DNA of 64,000 bases. Origin: an uncultured Cellulophaga sp. (lineage in GTDB: Bacteria > Bacteroidota > Bacteroidia > Flavobacteriales > Flavobacteriaceae). The stretch lies in assembly GCA_947492955.1 (NCBI GenBank), contig CANLOV010000002.1, forward strand, positions 372,001 to 436,000, in the 5' to 3' direction. The notes below the pieces were generated by a model. It searched no databases, was not told the DNA's origin, and worked only from the letters and a program-made list of their open reading frames with translations. Made by a program: the position numbers and the translations under genes. This document shows positions 35,448-44,643 of this stretch, one piece after another; position 1 is the stretch's first letter; each line of letters starts with the position of its first letter.

Positions 35448-36098
35448 CTAAAAAAGTAGATAACCTACCGATAAATTAAAAACAGAATTGTTTCTTTTAA
35501 TATCAAAAGGTATTTGTCTAGTAATGTTAGATAGACCATGATAATAACCCAACTGAAGAAAGGTTTTGTCATTTAAATTATATGAAGCTCCTAATTTTAC
35601 ACCATAATCTAACTTAAAATCCCCATTATACCTGATTGTTTCTAAAGAAGAATCAGAGATAAAACCACTTTTAGGCACTGAAACCTCATTTAACAAAAAT
35701 CCTAATTGCACTCCCCCATCTAAGCTAAACTTTTCAGTTAACTTAATTTTAAGTAATAATGGAATACTTAAATAATTTAATCTGTTTGAAACTTTAAAGT
35801 CTTCATCTAAAACAGCAGGGTCTATAAACTGATCACTAAGTAATCTAGAAGTATCTAGCTTACCAATATATCCCTGAGATGAATATACTATTTGAGGCAT
35901 AAACACTAATTTTTCTGATATTGAAAATTCTGCAATACCTCCAATATGAAATGATAATCTATAATTAGAATCTATAAAACCTATATCACCTCTAACATCT
36001 GAATAATTAAAGCCTCCAATAACTCCGAATTTAGAATTTTGAGCTGTTAAAAAATTTAAAAAAAAGAATGTAACTAAAATTAAAATTGGTTGTTTCAT
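35448..36098 (-). CDS. Outer-membrane beta-barrel protein, porin/PorT-like
   Basis: A 216-residue protein with a signal peptide ending in LTAQ near 19, the start FGVIGGFNYSDVRGDIG typical of PorT-like outer-membrane barrels, repeated amphipathic strands, and a C-terminal NSVFNLSVGYLLF ending in an aromatic residue. It is probably an eight-stranded barrel in the outer membrane. It lies downstream of the sufD terminator and upstream of the two lipoprotein genes with 102 bases between, so it may start a separate accessory transcript. Confidence 0.75.
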   Translation of the reverse strand: MKQPILILVTFFFLNFLTAQNSKFGVIGGFNYSDVRGDIGFIDSNYRLSFHIGGIAEFSISEKLVFMPQIVYSSQGYIGKLDTSRLLSDQFIDPAVLDEDFKVSNRLNYLSIPLLLKIKLTEKFSLDGGVQLGFLLNEVSVPKSGFISDSSLETIRYNGDFKLDYGVKLGASYNLNDKTFLQLGYYHGLSNITRQIPFDIKRNNSVFNLSVGYLLF

Positions 36099-36116
36099 TA
36101 TGTTTGGTTTTTAAAC

Positions 36117-36157
36117 AAAGAAACGCCTTTTCTTAGAGTAAGAAAAGGCGTTTCTTT
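36117..36157 (-). terminator. Perfect 19-bp terminator after sufD
   Basis: AAAGAAACGCCTTTTCTTA (36117-36135) and TAAGAAAAGGCGTTTCTTT (36139-36157) pair without a mismatch around GAG. It lies 17 bases after the sufD stop and separates the sufBCD transcript from the outer-membrane gene. Confidence 0.85.
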
Positions 36158-36174
36158 CAAATTTTTATATATAA

Positions 36175-37491
36175 TTACAAATCGAATCCTAAACGGACAC
36201 CTAATTTATTTGCTATTAATTTATTAATTCTAGTTTTTAACTCTGGTATTTTTACACTTTCCAATACATTATTTGCAAAGGCATACATTAATAATGCTTG
36301 CGCTTCTTTCTTCGGAATACCTCTAGATTGAAGATAAAACAAAGCATCTTCATCTAACTGACCTATTGTACAACCATGAGAACATTTTACATCATCTGCA
36401 AAAATCTCTAATTGCGGTTTAGAGTTTATCGTTGCTTTATCGCTAATTAGAATATTATTATTCTTTTGAAAAGCATTTGTTTTTTGAGCAATCTTATCTA
36501 CAATAATTTTTCCGTTAAAAACTCCTGTAGATTTTTCCCCGTATATTCCTTTATAGTCTTGGTGACTTTCGCAATTTGGCTCTATATGGTGTACTAATGT
36601 ATGGTGATCTACATGTTGCTTTTCTCCTAAAATAGTAACTCCTTTCATTACAGAATCTATACGCTCTCCATTTTGGTAGAAATTAAGATTATTTCTTGTT
36701 AATTTCCCTCCAAAAGAAAAGGTATGCACACTAACAATACTAGTATCTTTTTGATCTGTATATGTATTATCTATTAACGAAGCTGTATTAGCATCATTCT
36801 GCAACTTATAATAATCTACAATTGCATTTTTATCTGCAAAAATCTCAGTAACAGAATTTGTAAATGTATCATTAGTTGTTAAACTCTGATGACGTTCTAT
36901 TACCTGCAATTCAGCATTTTCTTCTACTACTATTAAATTACGTGGTTGTAATAATAATGCTGCCTCATTACCTGTAGAAAAATGAATAATCTCTACTGGC
37001 TTTTTTGGTGCTTTATTTTTAGGAATATAGATATATGCTCCTTCTTTACTAAATGCTGTATTTAAAGTTGTAAGAGATTCGTCTTTAGAAGCTACTTTAT
37101 TAAAGTATACATCTATAACTGGCTTATACATTGGCTTTGTTAAAGCTGCACTCATTAAACAAATATCTACCCCGTCGTGTGTTGTTTCAGATAAATACGA
37201 GCTGTATATGCCATCTATAAAAACAATTTTATAGGTATCTATTTCATGTAAAAAATACTTCTTTACATCTTTATATTCTATAGCACTTTCTTTCTTTGGA
37301 AAAAGGCTAAAATCTATCTTTTGTAAACTATTTAAAGAAGTATATTTCCAAGCTTCTTCTTTTTTACTAGGAAAACCTTTTGCCTCAAAGTTTTTTATGG
37401 CTTTAGACCTAATATCATGCACATCATTATCTACATCTATATTGTCTTCAAAAACCAAGAAAGAGGAAACTAATTTTTCTTTTAAATCCAT
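36175..37491 (-). CDS. sufD: Fe-S assembly scaffold protein SufD
   Basis: A 438-residue protein of the SufB/D family. The N-terminal helical part includes KKEEAWKYTSL, the beta-helix core follows, and the C-terminal CSHGCTIGQLDEDALFYLQ (residues about 370-388) contains the conserved SHG..IG residues of SufD. It forms the SufBC2D scaffold where clusters are built. sufC lies 3 bases upstream, so translation is coupled. A strong terminator follows. Confidence 0.92.
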   Translation of the reverse strand: MDLKEKLVSSFLVFEDNIDVDNDVHDIRSKAIKNFEAKGFPSKKEEAWKYTSLNSLQKIDFSLFPKKESAIEYKDVKKYFLHEIDTYKIVFIDGIYSSYLSETTHDGVDICLMSAALTKPMYKPVIDVYFNKVASKDESLTTLNTAFSKEGAYIYIPKNKAPKKPVEIIHFSTGNEAALLLQPRNLIVVEENAELQVIERHQSLTTNDTFTNSVTEIFADKNAIVDYYKLQNDANTASLIDNTYTDQKDTSIVSVHTFSFGGKLTRNNLNFYQNGERIDSVMKGVTILGEKQHVDHHTLVHHIEPNCESHQDYKGIYGEKSTGVFNGKIIVDKIAQKTNAFQKNNNILISDKATINSKPQLEIFADDVKCSHGCTIGQLDEDALFYLQSRGIPKKEAQALLMYAFANNVLESVKIPELKTRINKLIANKLGVRLGFDL

Positions 37492-37494
37492 CTT

Positions 37495-38250
37495 TTAACT
37501 TTCAATTGTTTCGTTTTTAAGCCAATCGTATCCTTTTTCCTCTAGTTCTAAAGCTAATTCTTTAGTACCAGATTTTACAATTTTACCATTGTGCAATACG
37601 TGTACATAATCTGGAACTATATAGTCTAATAAACGTTGGTAATGCGTTATTACAATTACTGCATTATCCTTGCTTTTTAATTTATTTACACCGTTAGCAA
37701 CAATACGAAGTGCATCTATATCTAATCCTGAATCTGTTTCATCTAAAATAGCTAGTTTAGGTTCTAACATAGCCATTTGAAAAATTTCGTTTCTCTTTTT
37801 TTCTCCTCCAGAAAATCCTTCATTTAAGGAACGAGATAAAAATTTACGGTCAATTTCTAATAAATCAGATTTTTCACGAATTAATTTCAACATATCCTTA
37901 GCAGGCATATCTTCTTCTCCTCTTGCTTTTCTAGACTCGTTAATTGCCGTCTTTACAAAATTTGTAACAGATACTCCAGGAATTTCTACTGGGTATTGGA
38001 ATGACAAGAATACTCCTTTGTGCGCTCTTTCTTCTGGAGAATCTTCTTCTAAATTTTCTCCGTCTAAAACAACATCTCCTTTGGTAACCTCAAATTCTTC
38101 TTTACCTGCAATTACAGAAGCTAAAGTACTTTTTCCTGCACCATTTGGCCCCATAATAGCATGTACTTCCCCTGCCTTTACCTCTAGGTTAATACCTTTT
38201 AATATTTCCTTATCTTCTACTTGCGCGTGTAGATTGTTAATTTTCAACAT
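37495..38250 (-). CDS. sufC: Fe-S assembly ATPase SufC
   Basis: A 251-residue ABC-type ATPase. Walker A is GPNGAGKS (34-41), the signature is SGGEKKR at about 145-151, and Walker B is KLAILDETDSGLDIDAL, with the SufC-specific SGLD. It has no membrane domain; it binds SufB and SufD and drives conformational change in the cytoplasm. It lies between sufB (62-base gap) and sufD (3-base gap) in one unit. Confidence 0.95.
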   Translation of the reverse strand: MLKINNLHAQVEDKEILKGINLEVKAGEVHAIMGPNGAGKSTLASVIAGKEEFEVTKGDVVLDGENLEEDSPEERAHKGVFLSFQYPVEIPGVSVTNFVKTAINESRKARGEEDMPAKDMLKLIREKSDLLEIDRKFLSRSLNEGFSGGEKKRNEIFQMAMLEPKLAILDETDSGLDIDALRIVANGVNKLKSKDNAVIVITHYQRLLDYIVPDYVHVLHNGKIVKSGTKELALELEEKGYDWLKNETIES

Positions 38251-38312
38251 AATATTCTACTTTGTTGTGTTGTCGCTTTTAGCGTTTATTTTAAGCTTCG
38301 TTATAATTGTAA

Positions 38313-39758
38313 TTATCCTACCGAACCTTCTAAGCTTATTTCTAATAATTTTTGTGCTTCTACAGCAAATTCCATAGGTAACTTATTTAGTACTTCTTTA
38401 CTAAATCCGTTTACAATTAATGCAATTGCTTTTTCTGTATCTATACCACGCTGGTTACAATAAAAAATTTGGTCTTCACCAATTTTACTTGTTGTAGCCT
38501 CGTGCTCTATTTGTGCTGTTTTATTTTTAGCTTCTATGTAAGGGAATGTATGTGCTCCACATTCGTTACCCATTAATAGAGAATCGCATTGAGAAAAGTT
38601 TCTTGCATTTTCTGCTCTACTATTTATTTGTACTAACCCTCTGTAGCTATTCTGTGATTTACCAGCAGATATCCCTTTAGATATAATAGTACTTCTAGTA
38701 TTTTTACCTAAATGAACCATTTTTGTTCCTGTATCTGCTTGCTGGTAATTGTTAGTTACTGCAATAGAATAAAATTCTCCGATGGAATTATCTCCTTTTA
38801 AAATACATGATGGATATTTCCAGGTAACAGCAGAACCTGTTTCTACCTGTGTCCAAGAAATTTTTGCGTTCTTTTCGCACAATCCTCTTTTTGTTACAAA
38901 ATTATAGACTCCACCTTTACCTTCTGAATTCCCTGGATACCAATTTTGTACTGTAGAATATTTTATTTCTGCATCATCCAAAGCTATTAATTCTACCACT
39001 GCAGCATGCAATTGATTTTCATCTCTTGAAGGTGCTGTACAACCCTCTAAGTAACTTACATAACTCTCTTCGTCTGCAATTACTAAAGTACGCTCGAACT
39101 GACCTGTACCTCCTTCGTTAATTCTAAAGTAAGTAGACAACTCCATAGGGCATTTTACTCCTTTTGGGATATAACAAAAAGACCCATCTGTAAATACTGC
39201 AGAATTTAAAGCTGCATAAAAATTGTCTGTTTTAGGAACAATTGTTCCCATATATTTTTTTACTAATTCTGGATGTTCTTGAATAGCTTCTGAAATAGGC
39301 ATAAAAATAATTCCTTTTTCTGCTAGTGTTTCTTTAAATGTTGTAGCTACAGAAACAGAATCTACTACTATATCTACGGCAACATTTTGCAATTTCTTTT
39401 GCTCATCTACAGAAATTCCTAATTTTCTATACATTTCTAATAAATCTGGATCTACATCGTCTAAAGATTTATTTGGGTCTGCTTTTTTAGGAGCAGAATA
39501 ATAACTTATAGCCTGAAAATCTGGCTTTTCATAATTTACATTTGCCCACTCTGGCTCTTCCATTTTTTCCCAAATACGAAAAGCATCTAAACGCCAGTCC
39601 GTCATCCATTCTGGTTCGTTTTTCTTTTTAGAAATAGCACGAACAATATCTTCGTTCAGTCCTTTAGGAAAAGTATCTGACTCTATATCGGTATAAAAAC
39701 CGTATTCATATTCTTGAGTTTCTAACTCTTTCTTTAATTCTTCTTCTGTATATGCCAT
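38313..39758 (-). CDS. sufB: Fe-S assembly scaffold protein SufB
   Basis: A 481-residue protein with the SufB order: N-terminal [17 protein letters not shown], the [19 protein letters not shown] region, [32 protein letters not shown] and the end [20 protein letters not shown]. The conserved cysteines and the C-terminal segment are the cluster-binding parts. It is the main scaffold of the SufBC2D complex. A four-helix-bundle gene sits 45 bases upstream, between it and the HesB-type gene. Confidence 0.95.
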   Translation of the reverse strand: MAYTEEELKKELETQEYEYGFYTDIESDTFPKGLNEDIVRAISKKKNEPEWMTDWRLDAFRIWEKMEEPEWANVNYEKPDFQAISYYSAPKKADPNKSLDDVDPDLLEMYRKLGISVDEQKKLQNVAVDIVVDSVSVATTFKETLAEKGIIFMPISEAIQEHPELVKKYMGTIVPKTDNFYAALNSAVFTDGSFCYIPKGVKCPMELSTYFRINEGGTGQFERTLVIADEESYVSYLEGCTAPSRDENQLHAAVVELIALDDAEIKYSTVQNWYPGNSEGKGGVYNFVTKRGLCEKNAKISWTQVETGSAVTWKYPSCILKGDNSIGEFYSIAVTNNYQQADTGTKMVHLGKNTRSTIISKGISAGKSQNSYRGLVQINSRAENARNFSQCDSLLMGNECGAHTFPYIEAKNKTAQIEHEATTSKIGEDQIFYCNQRGIDTEKAIALIVNGFSKEVLNKLPMEFAVEAQKLLEISLEGSVG

Positions 39759-39803
39759 AATATTAGTTAAATAAGTTAAAAAGTAAATAAGAAAATAAGA
39801 AAA

Positions 39804-40169
39804 CTATCCTATTCGCTTCTTAACATATTTTATATAGTTAGCAAGTTGTCTTGAAATATTCAAAACTGAACTTCTGTATTCTATTAATTCTTCCTTTTTA
39901 AAATAACCAATTGTCTCCATTACATTAAAAAGGTTTCTCACCTCACCAGCAGAGCCTTTTGAAAAATAAAGAAATCTAATTAACTCTTTATCTGTTTCTC
40001 TTTCGAACCCTTCTGCTATATTATTAGAAATTGATATTGTTGCTCTTCTCAATTGATCAACCAATGCAAAATCATTTTTTAATGGTTGTTTTTCTAATAA
40101 TTTATATATCATACTTGTAAAAACAATAGCTTCTTTGTAAACATCTAAATCTTCAAAAGAGCTATACAT
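39804..40169 (-). CDS. Four-helix-bundle protein (23S rRNA intervening-sequence / S23 family)
   Basis: A 121-residue all-helical protein: FEDLDVYKEAIVFTSMIY opens helix 1, then LRRATISISNNIAEGFERET (the family signature), RFLYFSKGSAGEVRNLFNV and a final LNISRQLANYIKYVKKRIG. The family occurs as intervening sequences in 23S rRNA and, in Bacteroidota, as stand-alone genes. It has no Fe-S motif, although it lies between hesB/sufA and sufB. It shares the boundary motif AAAGGTTAA just before its start with the gene at 54419-54769. It is probably an inserted element. Confidence 0.85.
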   Translation of the reverse strand: MYSSFEDLDVYKEAIVFTSMIYKLLEKQPLKNDFALVDQLRRATISISNNIAEGFERETDKELIRFLYFSKGSAGEVRNLFNVMETIGYFKKEELIEYRSSVLNISRQLANYIKYVKKRIG

Positions 40170-40217
40170 TTTTTAACCTTTACTTGTTCCCTTTTTGTCT
40201 ATTAACTTTTTTAATAA

Positions 40218-40547
40218 TTACAATGAGAAACTTTCTCCACAACCACAGGTTCTTTGCGCATTTGGATTATTAAAAACAAATCCTTTTCCGTTAAGCCCGC
40301 CTGAATATTCTAAAACTGTTCCTACTAAGTATAAAAAACTCTTTTTATCTACAATAATTCTTACTTCGTTATCTTCAAAAACTTTGTCTGCTTCTTCCTT
40401 TTTATCATCAAACTTTAATTCATAAGATAATCCACTGCATCCGCCACTTTTTACACCAACACGCACGAAATCTTTTGTAGCATCATAGCCTTCCTCTGTC
40501 ATTAGCATGACAACCCTTTGCTTAGCTGTTTCCGTTACTTTTATCAT
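40218..40547 (-). CDS. HesB/IscA/SufA-type Fe-S carrier
   Basis: A 109-residue A-type carrier with the three conserved cysteines: Cys37 in KSGGCSGLSYELKF and Cys101 and Cys103 in the C-terminal TCGCGESFSL. It binds and passes on Fe-S clusters in the cytoplasm. It is the first gene of the hesB, four-helix-bundle, sufB, sufC, sufD unit, with a -7 element TATATTTG 29 bases upstream. ErpA, IscA and SufA cannot be told apart here, so no symbol is given. Confidence 0.92.
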   Translation of the reverse strand: MIKVTETAKQRVVMLMTEEGYDATKDFVRVGVKSGGCSGLSYELKFDDKKEEADKVFEDNEVRIIVDKKSFLYLVGTVLEYSGGLNGKGFVFNNPNAQRTCGCGESFSL

Positions 40548-40576
40548 TTCTAATTGGTTTTAATCTAAATAATTTA

Positions 40577-40584
40577 CAAATATA
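40577..40584 (-). promoter_or_regulatory. -7 promoter element of the sufA-like/sufBCD unit
   Basis: Reads TATATTTG on the minus strand, matching TAnnTTTG, 29 bases before the start codon. Confidence 0.5.
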
Positions 40585-40721
40585 CTATATAAGTAGTTCT
40601 TTTTCATTATTCCTAACATTAATATAACAGATTATAGCATAAGCTTTTTCTATACTTAAAAAATTATGACTCATTCCTTTACCTATTAAATCCTTCCTTT
40701 TATTAAGATTTACAAAAAATA

Positions 40722-40729
40722 TACCTTTG
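40722..40729 (+). promoter_or_regulatory. -7 promoter element of thiL
   Basis: TACCTTTG fits TAnnTTTG. It puts the transcript start near 40736, so the GTG at 40735 cannot be the start codon and the ATG at 40759 is preferred. Confidence 0.5.
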
Positions 40730-40758
40730 TTTTAGTGCATCCTGCCTATTTTTGCAAC

Positions 40759-41811
40759 ATGTTAGAAGATAAAAACAACGAAAAAACTTCCTTAGAACAA
40801 CTAGGTGAGTTTGGTTTAATAGAACATTTAACTAAAGATTTTTCTATACAACATTCTAGTACTTTTAAAGGAATTGGAGATGATGCTGCTGTACTAGATT
40901 TTAAAGATAAAAAAACGGTAGTTTCTACCGATTTATTAGTAGAGGGTGTGCATTTTGATTTAAGTTATGTACCCTTAAAGCATTTAGGTTATAAAACTGT
41001 TATGGTTAATTTATCTGACATTTATGCCATGAATGCTACCGCTACACAAATAACTATTTCTATAGCAGTATCTAATCGTTTTCCTTTAGAAGCCTTAGAA
41101 GAATTTTATAGTGGAGTAGCATTAGCTGCAAAAATTTATAATGTAGATTTAATTGGTGGCGACACCACTTCTTCTAACAAAGGTATGCTCATAAGTGTTA
41201 CTGCAATTGGAGAAGCTAATGAAGAAAATATTGTTTACCGTAATGGAGCAAAAGCTAATGACTTATTAGTTTTAACTGGCGACATAGGCGCTGCTTACAT
41301 GGGCTTACAAGTTTTAGAACGAGAAAAAGAAGTATTTAAGGTTAACCCTAATAGCAACCCTGATCTTTCTATGTATTCTTATATTGTTGAAAGACAACTA
41401 AAACCCGAAGCCAGAAAAGATATTGTTGAATTACTAGAAAAATTAGAAGTGAAACCTACTGCTATGATTGATATTAGTGATGGTCTTTCTTCTGAAATAC
41501 TACACTTGTGTAAAAATAGTGATGTAGGTTGTAATTTATACGAAGATAAAATTCCGCTAGATCCAACCGTAATCTCTACTTGCGAAGAATTTAAAATAGA
41601 TAGTACCACTGTTGCCTTAAGTAGCGGCGAGGATTATGAGCTTTTATTCACTATAGACCAAAAAGAATTCCCAAAAATTAAAGGCAATCCTAACCTTACT
41701 GTCATAGGGCACATGACAGAAAAGAATGAAGGTGCACATTTAATTTCTAGGAATAACTCTAAAATTCCGATTACCGCTCAGGGCTGGAATTCATTTGCCA
41801 AGCATAATTAA
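40759..41811 (+). CDS. thiL: Thiamine-phosphate kinase
   Basis: A 350-residue AIR synthase-like enzyme. The nucleotide-metal motifs are GIGDDAAVLD near the N-terminus, STDLLVEGVHFDL, NLSDIYAM, IGGDTTSS, MIDISDGL and SSGEDYELLFT. These are the family landmarks of ThiL. It phosphorylates thiamine phosphate to thiamine pyrophosphate. The ATG at 40759 is used rather than a GTG eight codons upstream because of the -7 element position. It stands alone; its stop overlaps the convergent small zinc-ribbon gene by 4 bases. Confidence 0.92.
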   Translation: MLEDKNNEKTSLEQLGEFGLIEHLTKDFSIQHSSTFKGIGDDAAVLDFKDKKTVVSTDLLVEGVHFDLSYVPLKHLGYKTVMVNLSDIYAMNATATQITISIAVSNRFPLEALEEFYSGVALAAKIYNVDLIGGDTTSSNKGMLISVTAIGEANEENIVYRNGAKANDLLVLTGDIGAAYMGLQVLEREKEVFKVNPNSNPDLSMYSYIVERQLKPEARKDIVELLEKLEVKPTAMIDISDGLSSEILHLCKNSDVGCNLYEDKIPLDPTVISTCEEFKIDSTTVALSSGEDYELLFTIDQKEFPKIKGNPNLTVIGHMTEKNEGAHLISRNNSKIPITAQGWNSFAKHN

Positions 41812-42059
41812 GCTACGTTTTGCGTAGTTCTATGTCTTTTTTGGTATAAATCGTGTAAGGTTACATTAATATCTTGCAACTCTGGTGTTAATTCTGATAA
41901 GTTACCGCTAACATTAGTTGTAACTTCTTTAGAACAATGTATACATTTATACTCTTTAATGTGAAATGTTACTCTTTTAGATACGGCATAATGATGCCCA
42001 AAAATATTACAGCATAAGGAAGAGAATTTACTGCCGTAATTAGAAAATACTTTTTTCAT
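41808..42059 (-). CDS. Small zinc-ribbon-like protein
   Basis: An 83-residue protein with the arrangement CCNIFGHHYAVSKRVTFHIKEYKCIHCSKEV (key residues Cys17-Cys18, GHH and CxxC). The Cys/His pattern followed by a beta-strand and a second CxxC is typical of a one-site zinc ribbon; I recognise it as a widespread but unnamed flavobacterial family. It could bind nucleic acid or protein. It converges on thiL. Coding is supported by the zinc pattern and clean gene borders. Confidence 0.65.
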   Translation of the reverse strand: MKKVFSNYGSKFSSLCCNIFGHHYAVSKRVTFHIKEYKCIHCSKEVTTNVSGNLSELTPELQDINVTLHDLYQKRHRTTQNVA

Positions 42060-42311
42060 AATTAGTAGGTTTTTGTTTTAGAATGCATTTATAAAACTTG
42101 GGGAGTATATAAATACTATGGTTTGTTGTAATCAGTTTATTTTTTTTACAAGCCTGCCTATTATTGCAAGCTTGTTTTAATATAACGCACTACAACTATT
42201 TTTTATTGAGTGTATACTACTGATTTTCAGCAGATATTCGATGAACGACATTTTTTTCGACCAAATGGCATAATTAATAGATTATTAGACTTCTTTTTAT
42301 GAAGAAAAAAC
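42060..42311. other. Intergenic region with a hairpin
   Basis: No gene is supported here. One stem is clear: ACAAGC (42148-42153) with GCTTGT (42170-42175), with an inner GC pair, a T-run on its left on the plus strand and TTTTAA on its right. It could be a weak terminator or a structured leader; I cannot assign it. Confidence 0.35.
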
Positions 42312-43616
42312 CTACTTTTTGTTTTTATTAGACATTAAATCTTCTATCTCTTCAACCTCAATAGGTATATTTTTCATTAAATTAATAGGCTCTCCACTTT
42401 TTTGTATTACCACATTATCTTCTAAACGTATTCCTATTTTCTCTTCTGGAATATATATACCTGGTTCTACTGTAAAAACCATATGTTCTTTCATTGGCGT
42501 TTTAAGAGCTCCATAATCATGTGTATCTAAACCTAAGTGATGACTTGTTCCGTGCATAAAATATTTTTTATAGGCTGGCCATTCTTTACTTTGATTTTGG
42601 ATAGCAGCTTTATCTAATAATCCAAGCCCTAAAAGCTCACTAGTCATTATTTTACCTACCTCAACATTGTAAGCCTCCCAGAGGGTTCCTGGCACCAAGA
42701 GTTTTGTAGCTTCTTTTTTAACTCTAAGTACCGCCTCATAAACAGCCTTTTGTCTAGGAGTAAATTTCCCGTTAACAGGAATAGTCCTAGTCATATCACT
42801 AGAATAATTAGCATATTCTGCCGCAACATCCATTAACAATAAATCTCCGTCTTTACATTGTTGGTTATTTAAAATATAGTGCAATACATTGGCATTATTC
42901 CCTGATGCTATAATAGGTGTGTAAGCAAAACCCTTAGATCTATTTTTAATAAACTCGTGTATATATTCGGCTTCTATTTCATATTCCCAAACACCTGGTT
43001 TTACAAACTCTAAAATTCTTCTAAATCCTTTTTCTGTAATATTACATGCCTTTTGAATCTGCTCTATTTCTTCAGGCTCTTTTACTCCTCTTATTTGCTG
43101 TAAAATAGGATTACTCTTTGCCCATTGGTGCGCAGGAAATTTAAGCTTACAATCTTTAATAAAACGATCTTCTCTTGTTTCTGTTTCTACAGCTTGCCTG
43201 TAATGCTCATTAGTATTAAAATAGATAGTATCTGCAGCTGTCATTAACCCAAAGAAAATTTTATCAAAATCTGATAGCCAATATATAGTTGCAACTCCTG
43301 AAATTGCAGTGGCCTTTTCTTTAGTAAGTTTCTCTCCTTCCCATACTGCTATATGCTCATTTGTTTCTCTAACAAACAACACCTCTTTATGCTTTTGATC
43401 CAAAGCATCTGGAAAAAGTACTAGTATACTTTCTTCCTGATCTATTCCACTTAAATAAAAAATATCTCTGTGCTGCTGAAAAGGTAAAGTACTATCTGCA
43501 CTAATAGGATAAATATCATTAGAATTAAAAACAGCAATACTTTTGGGCTTCATTTCTGCTGTAAACTTTTTTCTATTCTTTATAAATAATTGATTGTCTA
43601 TTTGTTGATATTTCAT
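42312..43616 (-). CDS. pepP: Xaa-Pro aminopeptidase (M24B, PepP-like)
   Basis: A 434-residue metallopeptidase with an N-terminal AMP_N domain (FKIYLSGIDQEES-like region with FYLSGIDQEES) and a pita-bread catalytic domain. The metal ligands are in LLLMDVAAEY and SSDMTRTIPV (two Asp), HGTSHHLGLD (His), VEPGIYI (Glu) and IRLEDNV (Glu). It removes an N-terminal residue next to proline and works in the cytoplasm. The start ATG and length fit the family. It seems to be monocistronic. Confidence 0.9.
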   Translation of the reverse strand: MKYQQIDNQLFIKNRKKFTAEMKPKSIAVFNSNDIYPISADSTLPFQQHRDIFYLSGIDQEESILVLFPDALDQKHKEVLFVRETNEHIAVWEGEKLTKEKATAISGVATIYWLSDFDKIFFGLMTAADTIYFNTNEHYRQAVETETREDRFIKDCKLKFPAHQWAKSNPILQQIRGVKEPEEIEQIQKACNITEKGFRRILEFVKPGVWEYEIEAEYIHEFIKNRSKGFAYTPIIASGNNANVLHYILNNQQCKDGDLLLMDVAAEYANYSSDMTRTIPVNGKFTPRQKAVYEAVLRVKKEATKLLVPGTLWEAYNVEVGKIMTSELLGLGLLDKAAIQNQSKEWPAYKKYFMHGTSHHLGLDTHDYGALKTPMKEHMVFTVEPGIYIPEEKIGIRLEDNVVIQKSGEPINLMKNIPIEVEEIEDLMSNKNKK

Positions 43617-43666
43617 AGGAGTACATTATACTCAAAAATACTTATTTCAATTTTATATAAAACAAA

Positions 43667-43691
43667 AAAAGGAGCTTAATAAGCTCCTTTT
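43667..43691 (-). terminator. Terminator of the glycine-rich protein gene
   Basis: AAAAGGAGCTT pairs with AAGCTCCTTTT around AAT. It follows the glycine-rich gene on the minus strand, where a T-rich run continues, and sits between it and pepP. Confidence 0.7.
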
Positions 43692-43712
43692 CTAATAAAA
43701 ATTTGTTTAGTA

Positions 43713-44009
43713 TTATTTTGACATTGCATTTTTTATAACTCCAATGATAGCCATTACTACTCCACCGCCTACTCCACCACCAGCAACACTTCCTAAAATG
43801 TTAGAGATATCCATGGCATCTCCTCCAGAAGCAGCACCTGCTCCAATACCTAACATCCCTAAAAGCTGACCTCCAAGTCCGCCTCCTAAAATACCAGCAA
43901 TTGAATTTCCAACCGTCCCTAAAGACATGTTTTTTAATAATTTTCCTGCTACATTACCACCTACGGCTCCTGTAACAAGTTGAATAATTAACGGTAGATA
44001 CTGTTCCAT
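43713..44009 (-). CDS. Small glycine-rich hydrophobic protein
   Basis: A 98-residue protein made mostly of Gly, Ala, Ile, Leu and Val, with glycine-zipper-like runs (GGNVAGKLL, GILGGGLGGQLLGMLG, GSVAGGGVGGGVVMAIIG). There is no signal peptide I trust. Similar short flavobacterial proteins are annotated only as hypothetical. It may associate with membranes or self-assemble. It is monocistronic, with a hairpin terminator. Confidence 0.65.
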   Translation of the reverse strand: MEQYLPLIIQLVTGAVGGNVAGKLLKNMSLGTVGNSIAGILGGGLGGQLLGMLGIGAGAASGGDAMDISNILGSVAGGGVGGGVVMAIIGVIKNAMSK

Positions 44010-44184
44010 TGTATATTGTTTTTATGTTAATATTATAATAAATTAACAAAAATTTAATGTAATTAACAATTTTAATGGTATTAAAATATCATATTACAAA
44101 ATACAAACTAAAAACACAAAAGCTTAAATTTAAGGTTTGTTAGCTTATAAAGTTATACTTAACTTTCCGTTAAAATACCACTAA

Positions 44185-44577
44185 ATGCAATTATCTCTTA
44201 GTATACCAGCATTATTATTCCCTGCAATATCATTAACAATGCTAGCCTATAATGCCCGCTATTTAGCCATAGCATCTCTTATTAGGCAATTACACCAAAA
44301 ATATCAGGAAACAGAATCTCAAACTATTGGTTTACAAGTAAAAAAACTTAGAAAACGCCTGTCTATTATTAAAAATATGCAAGCCGTGGCTATTATAAGC
44401 TTTTTATTAGCTGTTATAACCATGTTTTTAATCTATATTAATCAAGATTTTTGGGCTAATACTATTTTTGGAATTAGCCTTTTAGCATTACTAATTTCTT
44501 TAATACTTTCATTAATAGAAGTACAATTATCTACCAAAGCATTATCTATACAACTAAAAGACATGGAGAAGAATTAA
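44185..44577 (+). CDS. DUF2721 family membrane protein
   Basis: A 130-residue protein with three hydrophobic segments (about 5-25, 68-88 and 93-112) separated by a basic region RQLHQKY..KKLRKRLSIIKN, and a start PALLFPAISLTMLAYNARY typical of DUF2721. The function is unknown; the family is a small inner-membrane protein. It is followed by an IS3-type transposase fragment on the other strand, so the region is partly degraded. The start ATG is preceded by no strong RBS, which is usual here. Confidence 0.78.
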   Translation: MQLSLSIPALLFPAISLTMLAYNARYLAIASLIRQLHQKYQETESQTIGLQVKKLRKRLSIIKNMQAVAIISFLLAVITMFLIYINQDFWANTIFGISLLALLISLILSLIEVQLSTKALSIQLKDMEKN

Positions 44578-44643
44578 ATGAATCTTAAAATAATACTAAA
44601 CACACACCAGAAACTATTTTATATCTTTTTATAATCGCTACTT

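Noticed and set aside
39759-39803. AATAAG-rich tandem stretch downstream of the first four-helix-bundle gene
   Set aside because: Simple AT sequence is common in this genome and I could not match it to the second copy's 3' side, so I did not call it an element end.
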